The translations under genes were made by a program, and so were the position numbers. From contig JASHPW010000064.1 in assembly GCA_030037895.1 (NCBI GenBank), forward strand, positions 1-64,000: DNA of 64,000 bases, in the 5' to 3' direction. Shown in pieces: positions 1 through 8,389 of this stretch; positions within the stretch are counted from its first letter, which is position 1, and the number at the start of each line of letters is the position of its first letter. A model generated the notes under the pieces. That model saw only the letters and a list, made by a program, of their open reading frames with translations, was not told the origin of the DNA and did not search any database. Source of the DNA: Xanthobacteraceae bacterium (lineage in GTDB: Bacteria; Pseudomonadota; Alphaproteobacteria; Rhizobiales; Xanthobacteraceae).

Positions 1-58
1 CGACGGCAAGATCGACGACATTGCCCCGCATCGCGAATTTCTTGAATTCCTCAAGCAT
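1..58 (-). CDS. mscL: Large-conductance mechanosensitive channel MscL, N-terminal fragment
   Basis: Only the first 19 codons are inside the window; the gene runs off the left edge. The translation EEFKKFAMRGNVVDLAV is the very conserved cytoplasmic helix and start of TM1 of MscL, the inner-membrane channel that opens under high membrane tension during hypo-osmotic shock. The ATG is preceded by GGAGGCGGAG, a strong ribosome binding site. It is too short for the ORF track. The next gene upstream on the same strand is dapA, about 110 bp away, with a hairpin between them. The identity rests on this N-terminal signature alone. Confidence 0.85.
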   Translation of the reverse strand, partial: MLEEFKKFAMRGNVVDLAV

Positions 59-108
59 CTCCGCCTCCCGGGCTTAATTTATTTGCGTTCCGCTCGATCC
101 GAACCACT

Positions 109-128
109 CCTCCCGTTCAGGCGGGAGG
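109..128. other. Short inverted repeat between dapA and mscL
   Basis: CCTCCCG and CGGGAGG form a perfect 7-bp stem around a 6-nt loop. It lies between the dapA stop and the mscL start. No T-run follows on either strand, so it is not a classical intrinsic terminator. It could be an attenuating hairpin or a short relic of the C-rich palindromes seen elsewhere in the window. Confidence 0.4.
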
Positions 129-170
129 ATGAACAGAATAGCCGACGTCACCGCCATCCGGCAGTCGTCG

Positions 171-1061
171 TCAATTGATCAGGCCGGCGTGCACCATGGC
201 TTCGCGCACCGCCGCGCGCGTCTTGGCGGCGATCGGCACCATCGGCAGCCTGACGGTCTCCTCGCACTTGCCGAGGAGCGACAGCGCATATTTGACCGGC
301 GCCGGGCTCGTTTCGATGAACAGCGCCGCGTGCAGCGGCATCAGTTTGTCGTGGATCTTGAGTGCGCCCGCGTAATCGCCCTTCAGGCACGAGGCCTGAA
401 ACTCCGCGCACAGCCGCGGCGCCACGTTGGCGGTGACCGAGATACAGCCATGGCCGCCCTGCGCCATGAAGCCGAGCGCGGTCGCATCCTCGCCCGAGAG
501 CTGGTTAAAATCGGGACCCATGGCCGCGCGCTGTTGCGACACGCGCGCGACGTTCGCCGTCGCGTCCTTGACGCCGGCGATGTTCTTAAGCTCGGAAAGG
601 CGCTTCATGGTATCGACCGACATGTCGATCACCGAACGCGGCGGGATGTTGTAGATGATGATCGGAATGCCGATCGCGTCGTTGATGGCCTTGAAGTGCT
701 GATAGAGGCCTTCCTGCGTCGGCTTGTTGTAATAAGGAGTAACCACGAGCACGGCGTCGGCGCCGGACTGTTCGGCGTGCTGCGCGAGCGCAATCGCCTC
801 CTTGGTCGAATTGGAGCCGGCCCCGGCGACGACCGGCACGCGGCCGCGCGCCTGATCGATGCAGCACGCGACCACCTCGTTGTGCTCCTGATGCGACAGC
901 GTCGGGCTCTCGCCGGTGGTGCCGACCGGAACAAGCCCGTTGGTGCCTTCGGCGATCTGCCAGTCGACCAGGCTGCGAAAGGCTTTCTCGTCCACGGAAC
1001 CGTTCTTGAACGGCGTAACGAGCGCGGTGAATGAACCTCTGAAGCTCGTCTTGGCGGTCAT
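171..1061 (-). CDS. dapA: 4-hydroxy-tetrahydrodipicolinate synthase (DapA)
   Basis: DapA condenses pyruvate with aspartate semialdehyde, the first committed step of lysine and diaminopimelate synthesis, in the cytoplasm. The 296-residue length is normal for this TIM-barrel aldolase. The N-terminal ALVTPF stretch, [14 protein letters not shown] (carboxylate-binding TTGES), [17 protein letters not shown] (tyrosine motif), YNIPPRS and GVKDATANV (Schiff-base lysine) are all present. The ATG follows AAGGATCGTGTC, a good ribosome binding site. The gene is divergent from the lytic transglycosylase, and mscL lies downstream on the same strand. Nothing looks damaged. Confidence 0.96.
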   Translation of the reverse strand: MTAKTSFRGSFTALVTPFKNGSVDEKAFRSLVDWQIAEGTNGLVPVGTTGESPTLSHQEHNEVVACCIDQARGRVPVVAGAGSNSTKEAIALAQHAEQSGADAVLVVTPYYNKPTQEGLYQHFKAINDAIGIPIIIYNIPPRSVIDMSVDTMKRLSELKNIAGVKDATANVARVSQQRAAMGPDFNQLSGEDATALGFMAQGGHGCISVTANVAPRLCAEFQASCLKGDYAGALKIHDKLMPLHAALFIETSPAPVKYALSLLGKCEETVRLPMVPIAAKTRAAVREAMVHAGLIN

Positions 1062-1422
1062 GACACGATCCTTGGACGACGGTCGCGGTCGGAGCGGGTT
1101 GCTTGCGCCGTTCCCACGCTGCAGCCATAGATATCGGGTCGCCGCGGGGCTTGAAAGCCCCTTCGCACCACAAGGCCGGCGAGATTCGCGGCCGCCGCAG
1201 ACGCGCCCGCGAATTCGACGTCACGGGCTTCCGATAAATTCACGCCGCTGGTTGGGACTCGGATTTGTAAGTTCCATAATATGGACAATGCCCCGCTTTT
1301 GCCGTCAAATTCATCAATAATCGCGCCGGCTTGCGGGCATTAGCGGTTCGTCAATCTTGCCAGCCGAAGACGGTCTCTAGAGTCGCCGCCGGCGGGCGCC
1401 CGCGGCAGGAAGGACAATTCCG
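1062..1422. promoter_or_regulatory. Divergent dapA/transglycosylase intergenic region with a candidate sigma-70 promoter
   Basis: This 361-bp gap separates two divergent genes. On the plus strand TTGGGA (1252-1257) is followed after exactly 17 bp by CATAAT (1275-1280), a reasonable housekeeping promoter about 140 bp upstream of the transglycosylase GTG. No comparable box pair was picked out for dapA. No coding potential or RNA structure was recognised in the rest of the gap. The promoter call is by eye. Confidence 0.4.
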
Positions 1423-3663
1423 GTGAGGGCCATTCGGCTCATTCTCGTATTGGCCGCGGTCGGCTTTCTGGCGGCCGACGCCGCGGCGGCGCCACCATCG
1501 GGGGTGATCCCGTTGCCGCGGCCACGGCACGCGATCAAGGGCGAGCGGACCAGCAAGGCTGCAGCGCATGTTCCGGCGCGCAGGGCTGCGGCGGTGCCGA
1601 TTGTACCGGCAACCGCGCAAGCCGCGAAAACCGCCGCGATTCCGGCCGCGGGCATCCTCGGTTATGCCTCGCCGGAGGCGCCGACGAGTTCGGTTGCGCC
1701 GGGGGCGCTGGGCGCGGCGCCGCCGTCGGCTCGATCTGCCCCGCCTCTGGCGATGACCGCGACCTCGTACACCTCGCCGCTCGATCTCGCCGCGGTCAAA
1801 CAGGCCATCGAACTGGTCCACAAGGGCCGGGCGGACGAAGCGACCAATATCGAGAGCACGATTTCCGATCCGCTCGCCCGCAAGCTGGTCGAATGGGTGA
1901 TCCTGCGCGGCGATGGGGATGTCGATTTCTCGCGCTATGCCGCCTTCCTCGCCGCCAATCCGAGTTGGCCGGGTATGACGGTGCTGCGCCGGCGGGCCGA
2001 AGCCGTGCTCTGGGAAGAACGCGCCGATCCGCGGACGGTGATCGCGTTCTTCGACGGCGTGCCGCCGTATAGCGCCAAGGGACGATTCGCGCTGGCGCGC
2101 GCGCTCCTCGCCGGCGGCGACTATGCCGGCGCGCAGGCGGCCGTGCGCGCGGCCTGGCGCAACGACGGCTTTTCCGCGGACGTCGAGGCCCAGGCCCGCG
2201 CGGCATTTGCCGGCCTCATCACCGCCGCCGACGACAAGGCGCGCATGGACGCGCGCTTCTATGCCGAGGACGACGAGGCCGGCCTGCGCGCGGCCCACCA
2301 TCTCGATGCCGCCGAGCTCGCCATCGCCAGGGCGCGCGCCGCAGTCATCAACAGATCCGCCAATGCCAGGGCGCTGCTCGAAGCGGTGCCGGCGGCGGCG
2401 CGCCGCGATCCCGGCTACATGTTCAGCCGCATCCAGTGGCTGCGCCGCGCCGACAAGGTCGCCGAAGCCGCCCAATGGATGATGGCGGCCCTGCGCGAGC
2501 CGGAGAAACTCGGCGACCTCGATCAATGGTGGCTTGAGCGGCGGCTCATCGCGCGCAAGCTGCTCGACCTCGGCAATTTCAAATTGGCCTACGAGGTTGT
2601 CGACGGCGCCGCCGTGCCGAACAACGAGAACTATCGCGCCGAGCAGCCATTCACCGCCGGCTGGATCGCGCTGCGCTTTCTGCACCAACCGGGAATGGCG
2701 CTCGCCCAATTCGCCCGCATCGCCGAAGGCAATTCCAATCCGATCACGCTCGCGCGCGCCTATTACTGGCAGGGCCGCGCCGCGGAGGCGCTTGGGCGCA
2801 CGCAGGACGCGCGCGCCTATTACCAACAAGCGGCAGCTCACCCGACCGCCTATTACGGCCAACTCGCTCGCGCACGATTGGGCCTCGGCGGCGTCGCTCT
2901 GCGCCGGCTGGGCGAGCCGCCGGCCGAGGACCGCCGGTTGGAAATCGCGCGCGTGTTCGAAATCCTCTACGCCATTGATGACCGCGACCTGGTCGCCGCC
3001 ATGGCGTTCGAGCTCGCCGACAAGACGACGGATTCGGCGGCGCTGGCGACGCTCGCCGAGATTGCGACGCGCCACAACGACGCGCGGACGACGCTGCTCA
3101 TCGGCAAGACCGCGCTGGGCCGCGGTCTGCCGTTCGAGCACTACGCGTTCCCGCTCTTCGGCCTGCCGAACTATCGGCCGATCGGACCCGAGGTCGAACC
3201 CTGCGTGGTCTACTCGATCGCGCGGCAGGAAAGCGCCTTCAACGCGCGCGTCATCTCCAGCGCCAATGCGCTCGGCCTGATGCAGGTCACGCCGGAGGCC
3301 GGCCGCTTCGTCGCCAGAAAATTCAGGGTCGGCTTCGACCAGCGGCGCCTGCTCGATGATCCGGCCTACAACCTCCAGATCGGAACGGCCGAACTCGGCG
3401 ACGACCTCGGCGCCTATGGCGGCTCCTACATCCTGGCCTTCGCCGCCTACAATGCCGGCCGCCGTCGCGTGCAGGAATGGATCGACCAATACGGCGATCC
3501 GCGCAATCCGAAGGTGGACCCGGTCGATTGGATCGAGCGCATTCCGTTCGCCGAGACCCGCAATTACGTGCAGCGCGTGATCGAAAACATGCAGGTCTAT
3601 CGCGCCCGCATAGGCAACGATCCGCGACTGCTGATCGAGGCCGACCTGCGCCGCGGCGGGTAA
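1423..3663 (+). CDS. slt: Soluble lytic murein transglycosylase (Slt70-like)
   Basis: A periplasmic enzyme that cleaves the MurNAc-GlcNAc bond of peptidoglycan, leaving 1,6-anhydro ends. The 746-residue protein starts with a signal peptide (RLILVLAAVGFLAADAAAA), has a low-complexity Ala/Pro linker to about residue 120, then a long helical superhelix with TPR-like stretches (for example LARAYYWQGRAAEALG). The catalytic SLT domain is C-terminal: SIARQESAFNARV carries the catalytic Glu near residue 603, followed by ANALGLMQVTPEAG and FAAYNAGRRRVQEW. The start is GTG, supported by AGGAAGGA about 10 nt upstream. A second, MltB-type transglycosylase occurs at 28.8 kb. Confidence 0.92.
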   Translation: MRAIRLILVLAAVGFLAADAAAAPPSGVIPLPRPRHAIKGERTSKAAAHVPARRAAAVPIVPATAQAAKTAAIPAAGILGYASPEAPTSSVAPGALGAAPPSARSAPPLAMTATSYTSPLDLAAVKQAIELVHKGRADEATNIESTISDPLARKLVEWVILRGDGDVDFSRYAAFLAANPSWPGMTVLRRRAEAVLWEERADPRTVIAFFDGVPPYSAKGRFALARALLAGGDYAGAQAAVRAAWRNDGFSADVEAQARAAFAGLITAADDKARMDARFYAEDDEAGLRAAHHLDAAELAIARARAAVINRSANARALLEAVPAAARRDPGYMFSRIQWLRRADKVAEAAQWMMAALREPEKLGDLDQWWLERRLIARKLLDLGNFKLAYEVVDGAAVPNNENYRAEQPFTAGWIALRFLHQPGMALAQFARIAEGNSNPITLARAYYWQGRAAEALGRTQDARAYYQQAAAHPTAYYGQLARARLGLGGVALRRLGEPPAEDRRLEIARVFEILYAIDDRDLVAAMAFELADKTTDSAALATLAEIATRHNDARTTLLIGKTALGRGLPFEHYAFPLFGLPNYRPIGPEVEPCVVYSIARQESAFNARVISSANALGLMQVTPEAGRFVARKFRVGFDQRRLLDDPAYNLQIGTAELGDDLGAYGGSYILAFAAYNAGRRRVQEWIDQYGDPRNPKVDPVDWIERIPFAETRNYVQRVIENMQVYRARIGNDPRLLIEADLRRGG

Positions 3664-3770
3664 TATTTCCCGGCAAGGCATTTTCCGGTTGCCGCCGCAC
3701 GCCCTCCATCGTTATGTTATTTTTGTGACATGCCCCCAGGAAGGGGCGTGGCGGGCGACAAGGGCGGACG

Positions 3771-4727
3771 ATGAACAAGCCATCCCCCCATCTGGTAGCG
3801 GCCATGGGCAGCGGCCCGCTCGATCAGGGCAAGAGCCTGTTCGTAACCACGCATGACGGGCTGCGACTGCATGTGTGCGAATACGGCGCGCGCTCCGCGC
3901 CCGGATTGCCGGTGGTCTGCCTGCCGGGCTTCGCGCGCACGACCGCCGACTTCGACGTGCTGGCGCCGGCGCTCGCGGCCGCAGCGCCGCAGCGGCATGT
4001 CATCGCGGTCGATTCACGCGGGCGCGGGCGTTCCGATTACGATACCGATCACGGCAACTACAACTTCACCATCGAGCTCGCCGACATCGTCAGCGTGTTG
4101 ACCGCGCTCGGCCTCGGCCCGGCGGTATTCGTCGGCAGCTCGCGCGGCGGCACTCTGACCATGCTGCTGGGCGTGGCGCATCCGACCGCCGTTGCCGGCG
4201 TCGTGCTGCACGATGTCGGGCCGGTGACCGAGCCCAAGGGGGTTGCGCGCATCAAGGGTTATGTCAGCAACTTGCCGCATCCGCGCAGCTTTGAAGAGGG
4301 CGCCGACATCCTCCGCCGCCTGATGAGCGCACAGTTTCCCAAGCTGACCGCGGAGCAATGGCTCGGCGCCGCGCGGCGGACGTGGCGTTTCAAGGACGGT
4401 GCGCTCAAGCCCGCCTACGATCATCACGGCATTGCCCGCGCGCTCGTCGGCATCGACGTCGAGCGTCCACTGCCGTGTCTGTGGAACGAATTCGACGCGC
4501 TGGCGGACGTGCCGCTGCTGGTCGTTCGCGGCGCGAATTCCGATATTCTTTCGGCGGCGACGGTGACGGCCATGGGCGCACGGCGCGCAAAAATGGACGT
4601 CATCGAGGTCGCCGACCAGGGACACGCGCCGCTGCTCGAGGGCGACCTCGTGCACCAGATCGTCCAATTCGTGCAGAGCTGCGATGTCGAAAGACGAGCA
4701 AAGCCGGACGTGAATCCGGCCATATAG
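3771..4727 (+). CDS. Alpha/beta hydrolase
   Basis: A 318-residue cytoplasmic alpha/beta-hydrolase with no signal peptide. The oxyanion region is VVCLPGFART, the nucleophile elbow is GSSRG with Ser124, the acid probably lies in RGANSDILS, and the histidine is in DQGHAPLL. The substrate cannot be read from the sequence; close family members include esterases and C-C hydrolases. It is about 100 bp downstream of the transglycosylase on the same strand and converges with the outer-membrane gene that follows, leaving only 16 bp between stop codons. Confidence 0.85.
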   Translation: MNKPSPHLVAAMGSGPLDQGKSLFVTTHDGLRLHVCEYGARSAPGLPVVCLPGFARTTADFDVLAPALAAAAPQRHVIAVDSRGRGRSDYDTDHGNYNFTIELADIVSVLTALGLGPAVFVGSSRGGTLTMLLGVAHPTAVAGVVLHDVGPVTEPKGVARIKGYVSNLPHPRSFEEGADILRRLMSAQFPKLTAEQWLGAARRTWRFKDGALKPAYDHHGIARALVGIDVERPLPCLWNEFDALADVPLLVVRGANSDILSAATVTAMGARRAKMDVIEVADQGHAPLLEGDLVHQIVQFVQSCDVERRAKPDVNPAI

Positions 4728-4743
4728 TGCGGTCGAGCTTAGC

Positions 4744-5478
4744 TCACCATCCCGCCTTGTAATTCAGCCGCCCGAGCAGGCTCTGGCTCTTCACCGCGGT
4801 GGAGTACATTTCCGGCGCGCCGCCGGCGCCGATCGCGTTTTGCCCGCCACTGCCATTGCCGAGGTCGCTGTAGAGATATTCAAGGCCCAAAGACCATTTG
4901 GACGAAAATTGATATTCAAGTCCGACACCGGCGATCCAGCCGGTTTGCGGCAATGCGCTTTGCGTGAAACCTCCTATCGGACCGCTTTGGAGCGGCGATC
5001 CAACGTCGGCCGCCGCGAACCCGCCTTTGACATAGGGCAACCATTGGCCGAACGAAAAGCCGACTCGCCCCGTTACGGTGCCGAGCCAATTCATGTTGGG
5101 AGTCCACGCTCCGACCGGGGGAATATCGGGACTCGTGAACCTGCCGTCGAAGTTGGCCGCCGATAACGAGCCTTCGAGACCGAGCACCAAGTTGCCCGAT
5201 TGGAAGTTATATCCAAAGCTTTCGCTTGTCGGCCCGGCCGCTGCGCCCGGCGATGAAAGCGCGCTCGATGTTCCCGGATTCATCCATGAGAGGCCGGAAG
5301 CATCACTCGGGTTGGCTTTGAAATAGAAGCTCGATGACCATTCGGGGCTTTGCTGCGGCTGCGACGGAGTTATCGGAAAAACATTCAAATCGGTCGCCGC
5401 AGCGACTTGCACCATGCAAGCGCTGGCGCCGACAATGAAGAAAAGCCTGCAAGCTCTGCCGAGCAGCAGCATCAACAT
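4744..5478 (-). CDS. Omp25-like outer-membrane beta-barrel protein
   Basis: 244 residues with an N-terminal signal peptide (FFIVGASACMVQVAAA). The mature part has the pattern of small eight-stranded outer-membrane barrels of alphaproteobacteria: GYNFQSGNLVLGLEGSLSA, LGTVTGRVGFSFGQWLPYV, WIAGVGLEYQFSSKWSLGLE YLYSDLG and a C-terminal aromatic residue (NYKAGW) as the assembly signal. These barrels are structural or antigenic; transport activity is not implied. The first residues (MLMLLLGR) offer two possible ATG starts. The gene converges with the upstream hydrolase. Confidence 0.85.
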   Translation of the reverse strand: MLMLLLGRACRLFFIVGASACMVQVAAATDLNVFPITPSQPQQSPEWSSSFYFKANPSDASGLSWMNPGTSSALSSPGAAAGPTSESFGYNFQSGNLVLGLEGSLSAANFDGRFTSPDIPPVGAWTPNMNWLGTVTGRVGFSFGQWLPYVKGGFAAADVGSPLQSGPIGGFTQSALPQTGWIAGVGLEYQFSSKWSLGLEYLYSDLGNGSGGQNAIGAGGAPEMYSTAVKSQSLLGRLNYKAGW

Positions 5479-5732
5479 CTCACCCCGCTCGCGTTACCTC
5501 GGTCGCTGACAAGCCTATCACGCGCTCATAAGCCTCAGGCTCAACGGCACGCTTGAGAATCGACCTGCCTCAGCCTTTTTCATCATATACCGTCTGGCAT
5601 CCTGGGTCGATGCCACAGTCAAACCGCTTGTGCCAAATAAGCAACTGTTTTCATTACTGTTTTTCATTTGCCGATACTTTCGCGGCAAGTGTTGCAAATA
5701 TGGCTCACAACGATTCGGCACGGCGACTCAAT
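5479..5732. other. Intergenic region upstream of the Omp25-like gene
   Basis: Part of a 327-bp gap between two minus-strand genes. It should hold the promoter of the barrel gene at 4744-5478, but no convincing box pair was found. The stretch around 5630-5720 is distinctly AT-richer than the surrounding genes. The three short ORFs listed here have no recognisable product or good start signal. Confidence 0.4.
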
Positions 5733-5770
5733 CAATAATAAAGACGCCGCCGGCTCTCAGCCGACGGCGC
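5733..5770 (-). terminator. Intrinsic terminator after the coiled-coil porin gene
   Basis: On the minus strand CGCCGTCGGCT and AGCCGGCGGCG form an 11-bp stem, with one G-U pair in RNA, around the loop GAG. It is followed by TCTTTATTATTG. It lies about 40 bp past the stop codon of the porin gene and fits a Rho-independent terminator with a slightly interrupted U-tract. Confidence 0.7.
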
Positions 5771-5805
5771 CGCAATCCTTTTGCATCATATTCCGCAATG
5801 GTGCC

Positions 5806-7515
5806 TTACGGGAAGGGATAGTAGCGGATCGACGTGAAGAAGATGTTGTTGTTGGGGTTCAGACCCGCGTTGGGAGTGCCGGCGCCGGTCGGAACGCCCG
5901 GGAAAGCTTCCAGCCTCACGTACTCATACTGCATGCCGAAGACGAACCGTCCCACCGGCCCCTTGTAGATGTTCTGCCAGAAGCCGATCGTGAGCTCCTG
6001 CGTGCGCTTGACGTTGGCCGTGCACGTCAAACCGCTGATCGGCGAATTGAACGAGGCCGTGCCAATTCCGCCGGGGTTGTTGGCGTATGCTGCGTTTTCC
6101 TCGAGGCAGCCGTTGTTGACAGCGAGCGGGTTGCCGTAGCCGTCGCTGCCCGCGCCGAAGTATTTCGCGTCCACCTGCTCCTGGCCGGCGTAAGCATAGA
6201 CGTCGATGCCGTCCCAGGGATGAGCGACCGCGCCGAGCAGGACTCCGAGGTAAGGCAACGGCTGCAGTGATCCGTTCGGCCCGTAAGTCACGTCGGCCAA
6301 TTGGCTCGACCCATAGCGGCCGCCACCGTCGCCATACATCACGGAGCCCTGGAGATCGAGGTATTTGGGCACGGCAGGGAGCAGAGCGGAACCACCGACG
6401 TCCCAGCCGAATGCCGTCTTCGTCGACCAGGAGGCCGGAGTTGTGGCGCTGACATAGGGCGACACTTGGTCGGCGAGCGCACGCTGCAGACCGAACACTT
6501 CATAATGTCCCCAGCCTGGATCGAGGGCAACTTTCTCGATCACGTCAGGCGCGACATCGTTGGAGCAATATGTTGCGCTGTCGAGCAGTCCAGAATTGTT
6601 GCAGTTGTTGGCCGCGTTGACCACATAGGGATAGGCAGCTCCCGCGGCTGGCAACGTGCCGCCGATGGCGGCCTGCGGCGCCTCAACCGAGACTCCGAAC
6701 CAGGCCACCTTATTCCAGTCTTCAACGAAGCGGAGCTGTTCCTGCCGTGCCCAGTTGAAGCCCACGACGTACTGGGCGTCGATCGTTAATGGTATATTTT
6801 CATACTGCGGCAGCATCCCCACCCGGTTCTGGGTCAACAGGCTCCAAGCCTGACCGGCGACCACATGGAAGTGGTAGTTGTCGTTGTCGTACTCCAGAAA
6901 GGCTTGGCGGATGCGCAAATTGTAGCTGTTGCTCTCGCGCGAATTCGCGGTCACGCCGGCGCCGAGGAAGTCCGATTCGTAATAGGCTTTCAGGTGCTGG
7001 GTCGGATCGATGTCTCCGGTCATCTTGATCGCGATGCGGCTCTGCTGGGCAGAGGCCCGCCACTCGTTCCCGTAGTAAAGAGGCGTGTTCGGGAACGGCA
7101 GCGAACTGAAAGCCGGATCGCTGGCGCCGGAGGAGACTTCGTTGCGCTGGCGCCATACGGTCGCGGCTTCGATGAAGCTCCCGGCGAACGAGATCTGGAT
7201 TCCGGTAGGCAGCCAAGACGGTCCCTTGGTCAGCAAGGGCGTCGATCCGGACGGCGCGGCGTTGAAGACGCCCGACGGAACGTTTTGCAGCGCCTGTTGC
7301 GCGGTTTGGGCGGACTGTTGGGCGGCCCTGGCCTGCTGCCTGGTCTGCGCTATCTGGTCCTGCAACGCTTGCAGCTGTTGCTGCAAGGCGTTGATCTCAT
7401 TCTGCAACTGCTGGGTCTGCGCGTCGTCGGCGAAAACCGGAGCGGCTGTGAGAAAAGACGCCCCCAAAGTTGTACCCGCGAGCAGAACAGCCACTCTTCG
7501 TTTGACCCCCATCAC
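5806..7515 (-). CDS. Outer-membrane porin with N-terminal coiled coil (DcaP-like)
   Basis: 569 residues. A signal peptide (VLLAGTTLGASFLTAAPVFA) is followed by a Gln-rich coiled coil at about residues 33-78 (QQLQNEINALQQQLQALQDQ), then a long beta-rich barrel ending in SIRYYPFP. This architecture resembles DcaP-type trimeric porins, in which the coiled coil trimerises in the periplasm; these import small organic acids and similar solutes. The assignment is by architecture, not by a diagnostic motif. GGAGGGGG just upstream of the ATG is a strong ribosome binding site. A terminator follows the gene. Confidence 0.75.
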   Translation of the reverse strand: MMGVKRRVAVLLAGTTLGASFLTAAPVFADDAQTQQLQNEINALQQQLQALQDQIAQTRQQARAAQQSAQTAQQALQNVPSGVFNAAPSGSTPLLTKGPSWLPTGIQISFAGSFIEAATVWRQRNEVSSGASDPAFSSLPFPNTPLYYGNEWRASAQQSRIAIKMTGDIDPTQHLKAYYESDFLGAGVTANSRESNSYNLRIRQAFLEYDNDNYHFHVVAGQAWSLLTQNRVGMLPQYENIPLTIDAQYVVGFNWARQEQLRFVEDWNKVAWFGVSVEAPQAAIGGTLPAAGAAYPYVVNAANNCNNSGLLDSATYCSNDVAPDVIEKVALDPGWGHYEVFGLQRALADQVSPYVSATTPASWSTKTAFGWDVGGSALLPAVPKYLDLQGSVMYGDGGGRYGSSQLADVTYGPNGSLQPLPYLGVLLGAVAHPWDGIDVYAYAGQEQVDAKYFGAGSDGYGNPLAVNNGCLEENAAYANNPGGIGTASFNSPISGLTCTANVKRTQELTIGFWQNIYKGPVGRFVFGMQYEYVRLEAFPGVPTGAGTPNAGLNPNNNIFFTSIRYYPFP

Positions 7516-7961
7516 CCCCTCCGTTTTGTGAGTTTGAAACTAACGAGGACGAGTCATCGTCCTTTTCGTAGGTTTCGGTCATGACAGTGGGATGACAATC
7601 AGCGCTAATGCCGCGATCGGGTCGGCGAATTGCGCGAGTTTCGGCGCATCAGTGATAAAAAGATCACAACGCTCGGTGATATCGTCGCGACGGCATTCGG
7701 ATGCAAATTCGTGCCGTCACCAATCACTTTGCTCCGCAAAGGTGCGAAAAACGGCCAATACGTCTTTGATGGAGATAAAGGAATATGAATCTGGAAAATG
7801 ACTGAAGCGGAGTCCGATCAGGTTGCCCCTCATCGTAAACTCTAACACATAACGGCTTACAGCCTGCCACCTTCAAACCGTGCTTGCCGCAGCGAAGCGG
7901 TGAAACCTCAACGACCCTGTCCCCCCGACAGCGAAGATCCTGGGCCACGAAGCCTGGTCGC
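7516..7961. other. 446-bp non-coding region upstream of the porin
   Basis: The region lies between the His-rich peptide gene and the porin, both on the minus strand, and presumably holds the porin promoter and leader. GGACGA-GTCA-TCGTCC at about 7541-7556 is a perfect 6-bp hairpin in the leader, 25-40 bp before the porin start. Around 7650-7850 the base composition is AT-richer than neighbouring genes. ORFs listed here are on the wrong strand or lack start signals. No known riboswitch was recognised. Confidence 0.4.
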
Positions 7962-8285
7962 TCACTGGACGTCGCGATATTCGTTCGTGCAGGTACTCGT
8001 CGGCATATTGCAAGCTTCGCCGAGAATCCCGCGTCCAGGTACGAACACGTAGCCGGGCTCGACGATGGCGCCGGGCGGGAGGGCATAGGCATAGCCATAG
8101 GCCGGCTCGGACCTGTAGTGCGCAAAATGATTTCGATGATGCCAGGAGTGCGCGTGGTGAATGCGGTGCGTGATGCCGGCATGCCTGTCTCGGCTTGCCG
8201 CGGCGGCAACGCCGGTTCCAAGCGAAGCGATCACGAGACCTGCGGTAAGTATCGAGCAAACCTTGGGCGATATTTTGGGCGACAT
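7962..8285 (-). CDS. Small His-rich exported protein
   Basis: The track shows only a 300-residue ORF; the real start is almost certainly the internal ATG at 8285, preceded by AGGGAGAGTGGCC. This gives 107 residues: a signal peptide (ILTAGLVIASLGTGVAAAA), a segment of about 26 residues with nine histidines (THRIHHAHSWHHRNHFAHY), an Ala/Tyr/Pro-rich middle and a C-terminus with two cysteines (EACNMPTSTCTNEYRDVQ). Similar small exported proteins of unknown function are familiar from Rhizobiales. The His cluster suggests metal binding, which is inference. Confidence 0.7.
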   Translation of the reverse strand: MSPKISPKVCSILTAGLVIASLGTGVAAAASRDRHAGITHRIHHAHSWHHRNHFAHYRSEPAYGYAYALPPGAIVEPGYVFVPGRGILGEACNMPTSTCTNEYRDVQ

Positions 8286-8389
8286 GGCCACTCTCCCTTG
8301 TTGTTTGTCTGACAAGTGGCGTTGCACCAAGGTTGCAACAGCGGATCCGTTCCAGTGTCCGAAATTAAATTTCCGCAACGTTGCGGGTC

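Noticed and set aside
1351-3681. 776-residue minus-strand ORF opposite the transglycosylase
   Set aside because: Antisense shadow of a high-GC gene: Arg/Gly/Asp-rich low-complexity translation, no domain, while the plus-strand frame has a signal peptide and catalytic SLT motifs.
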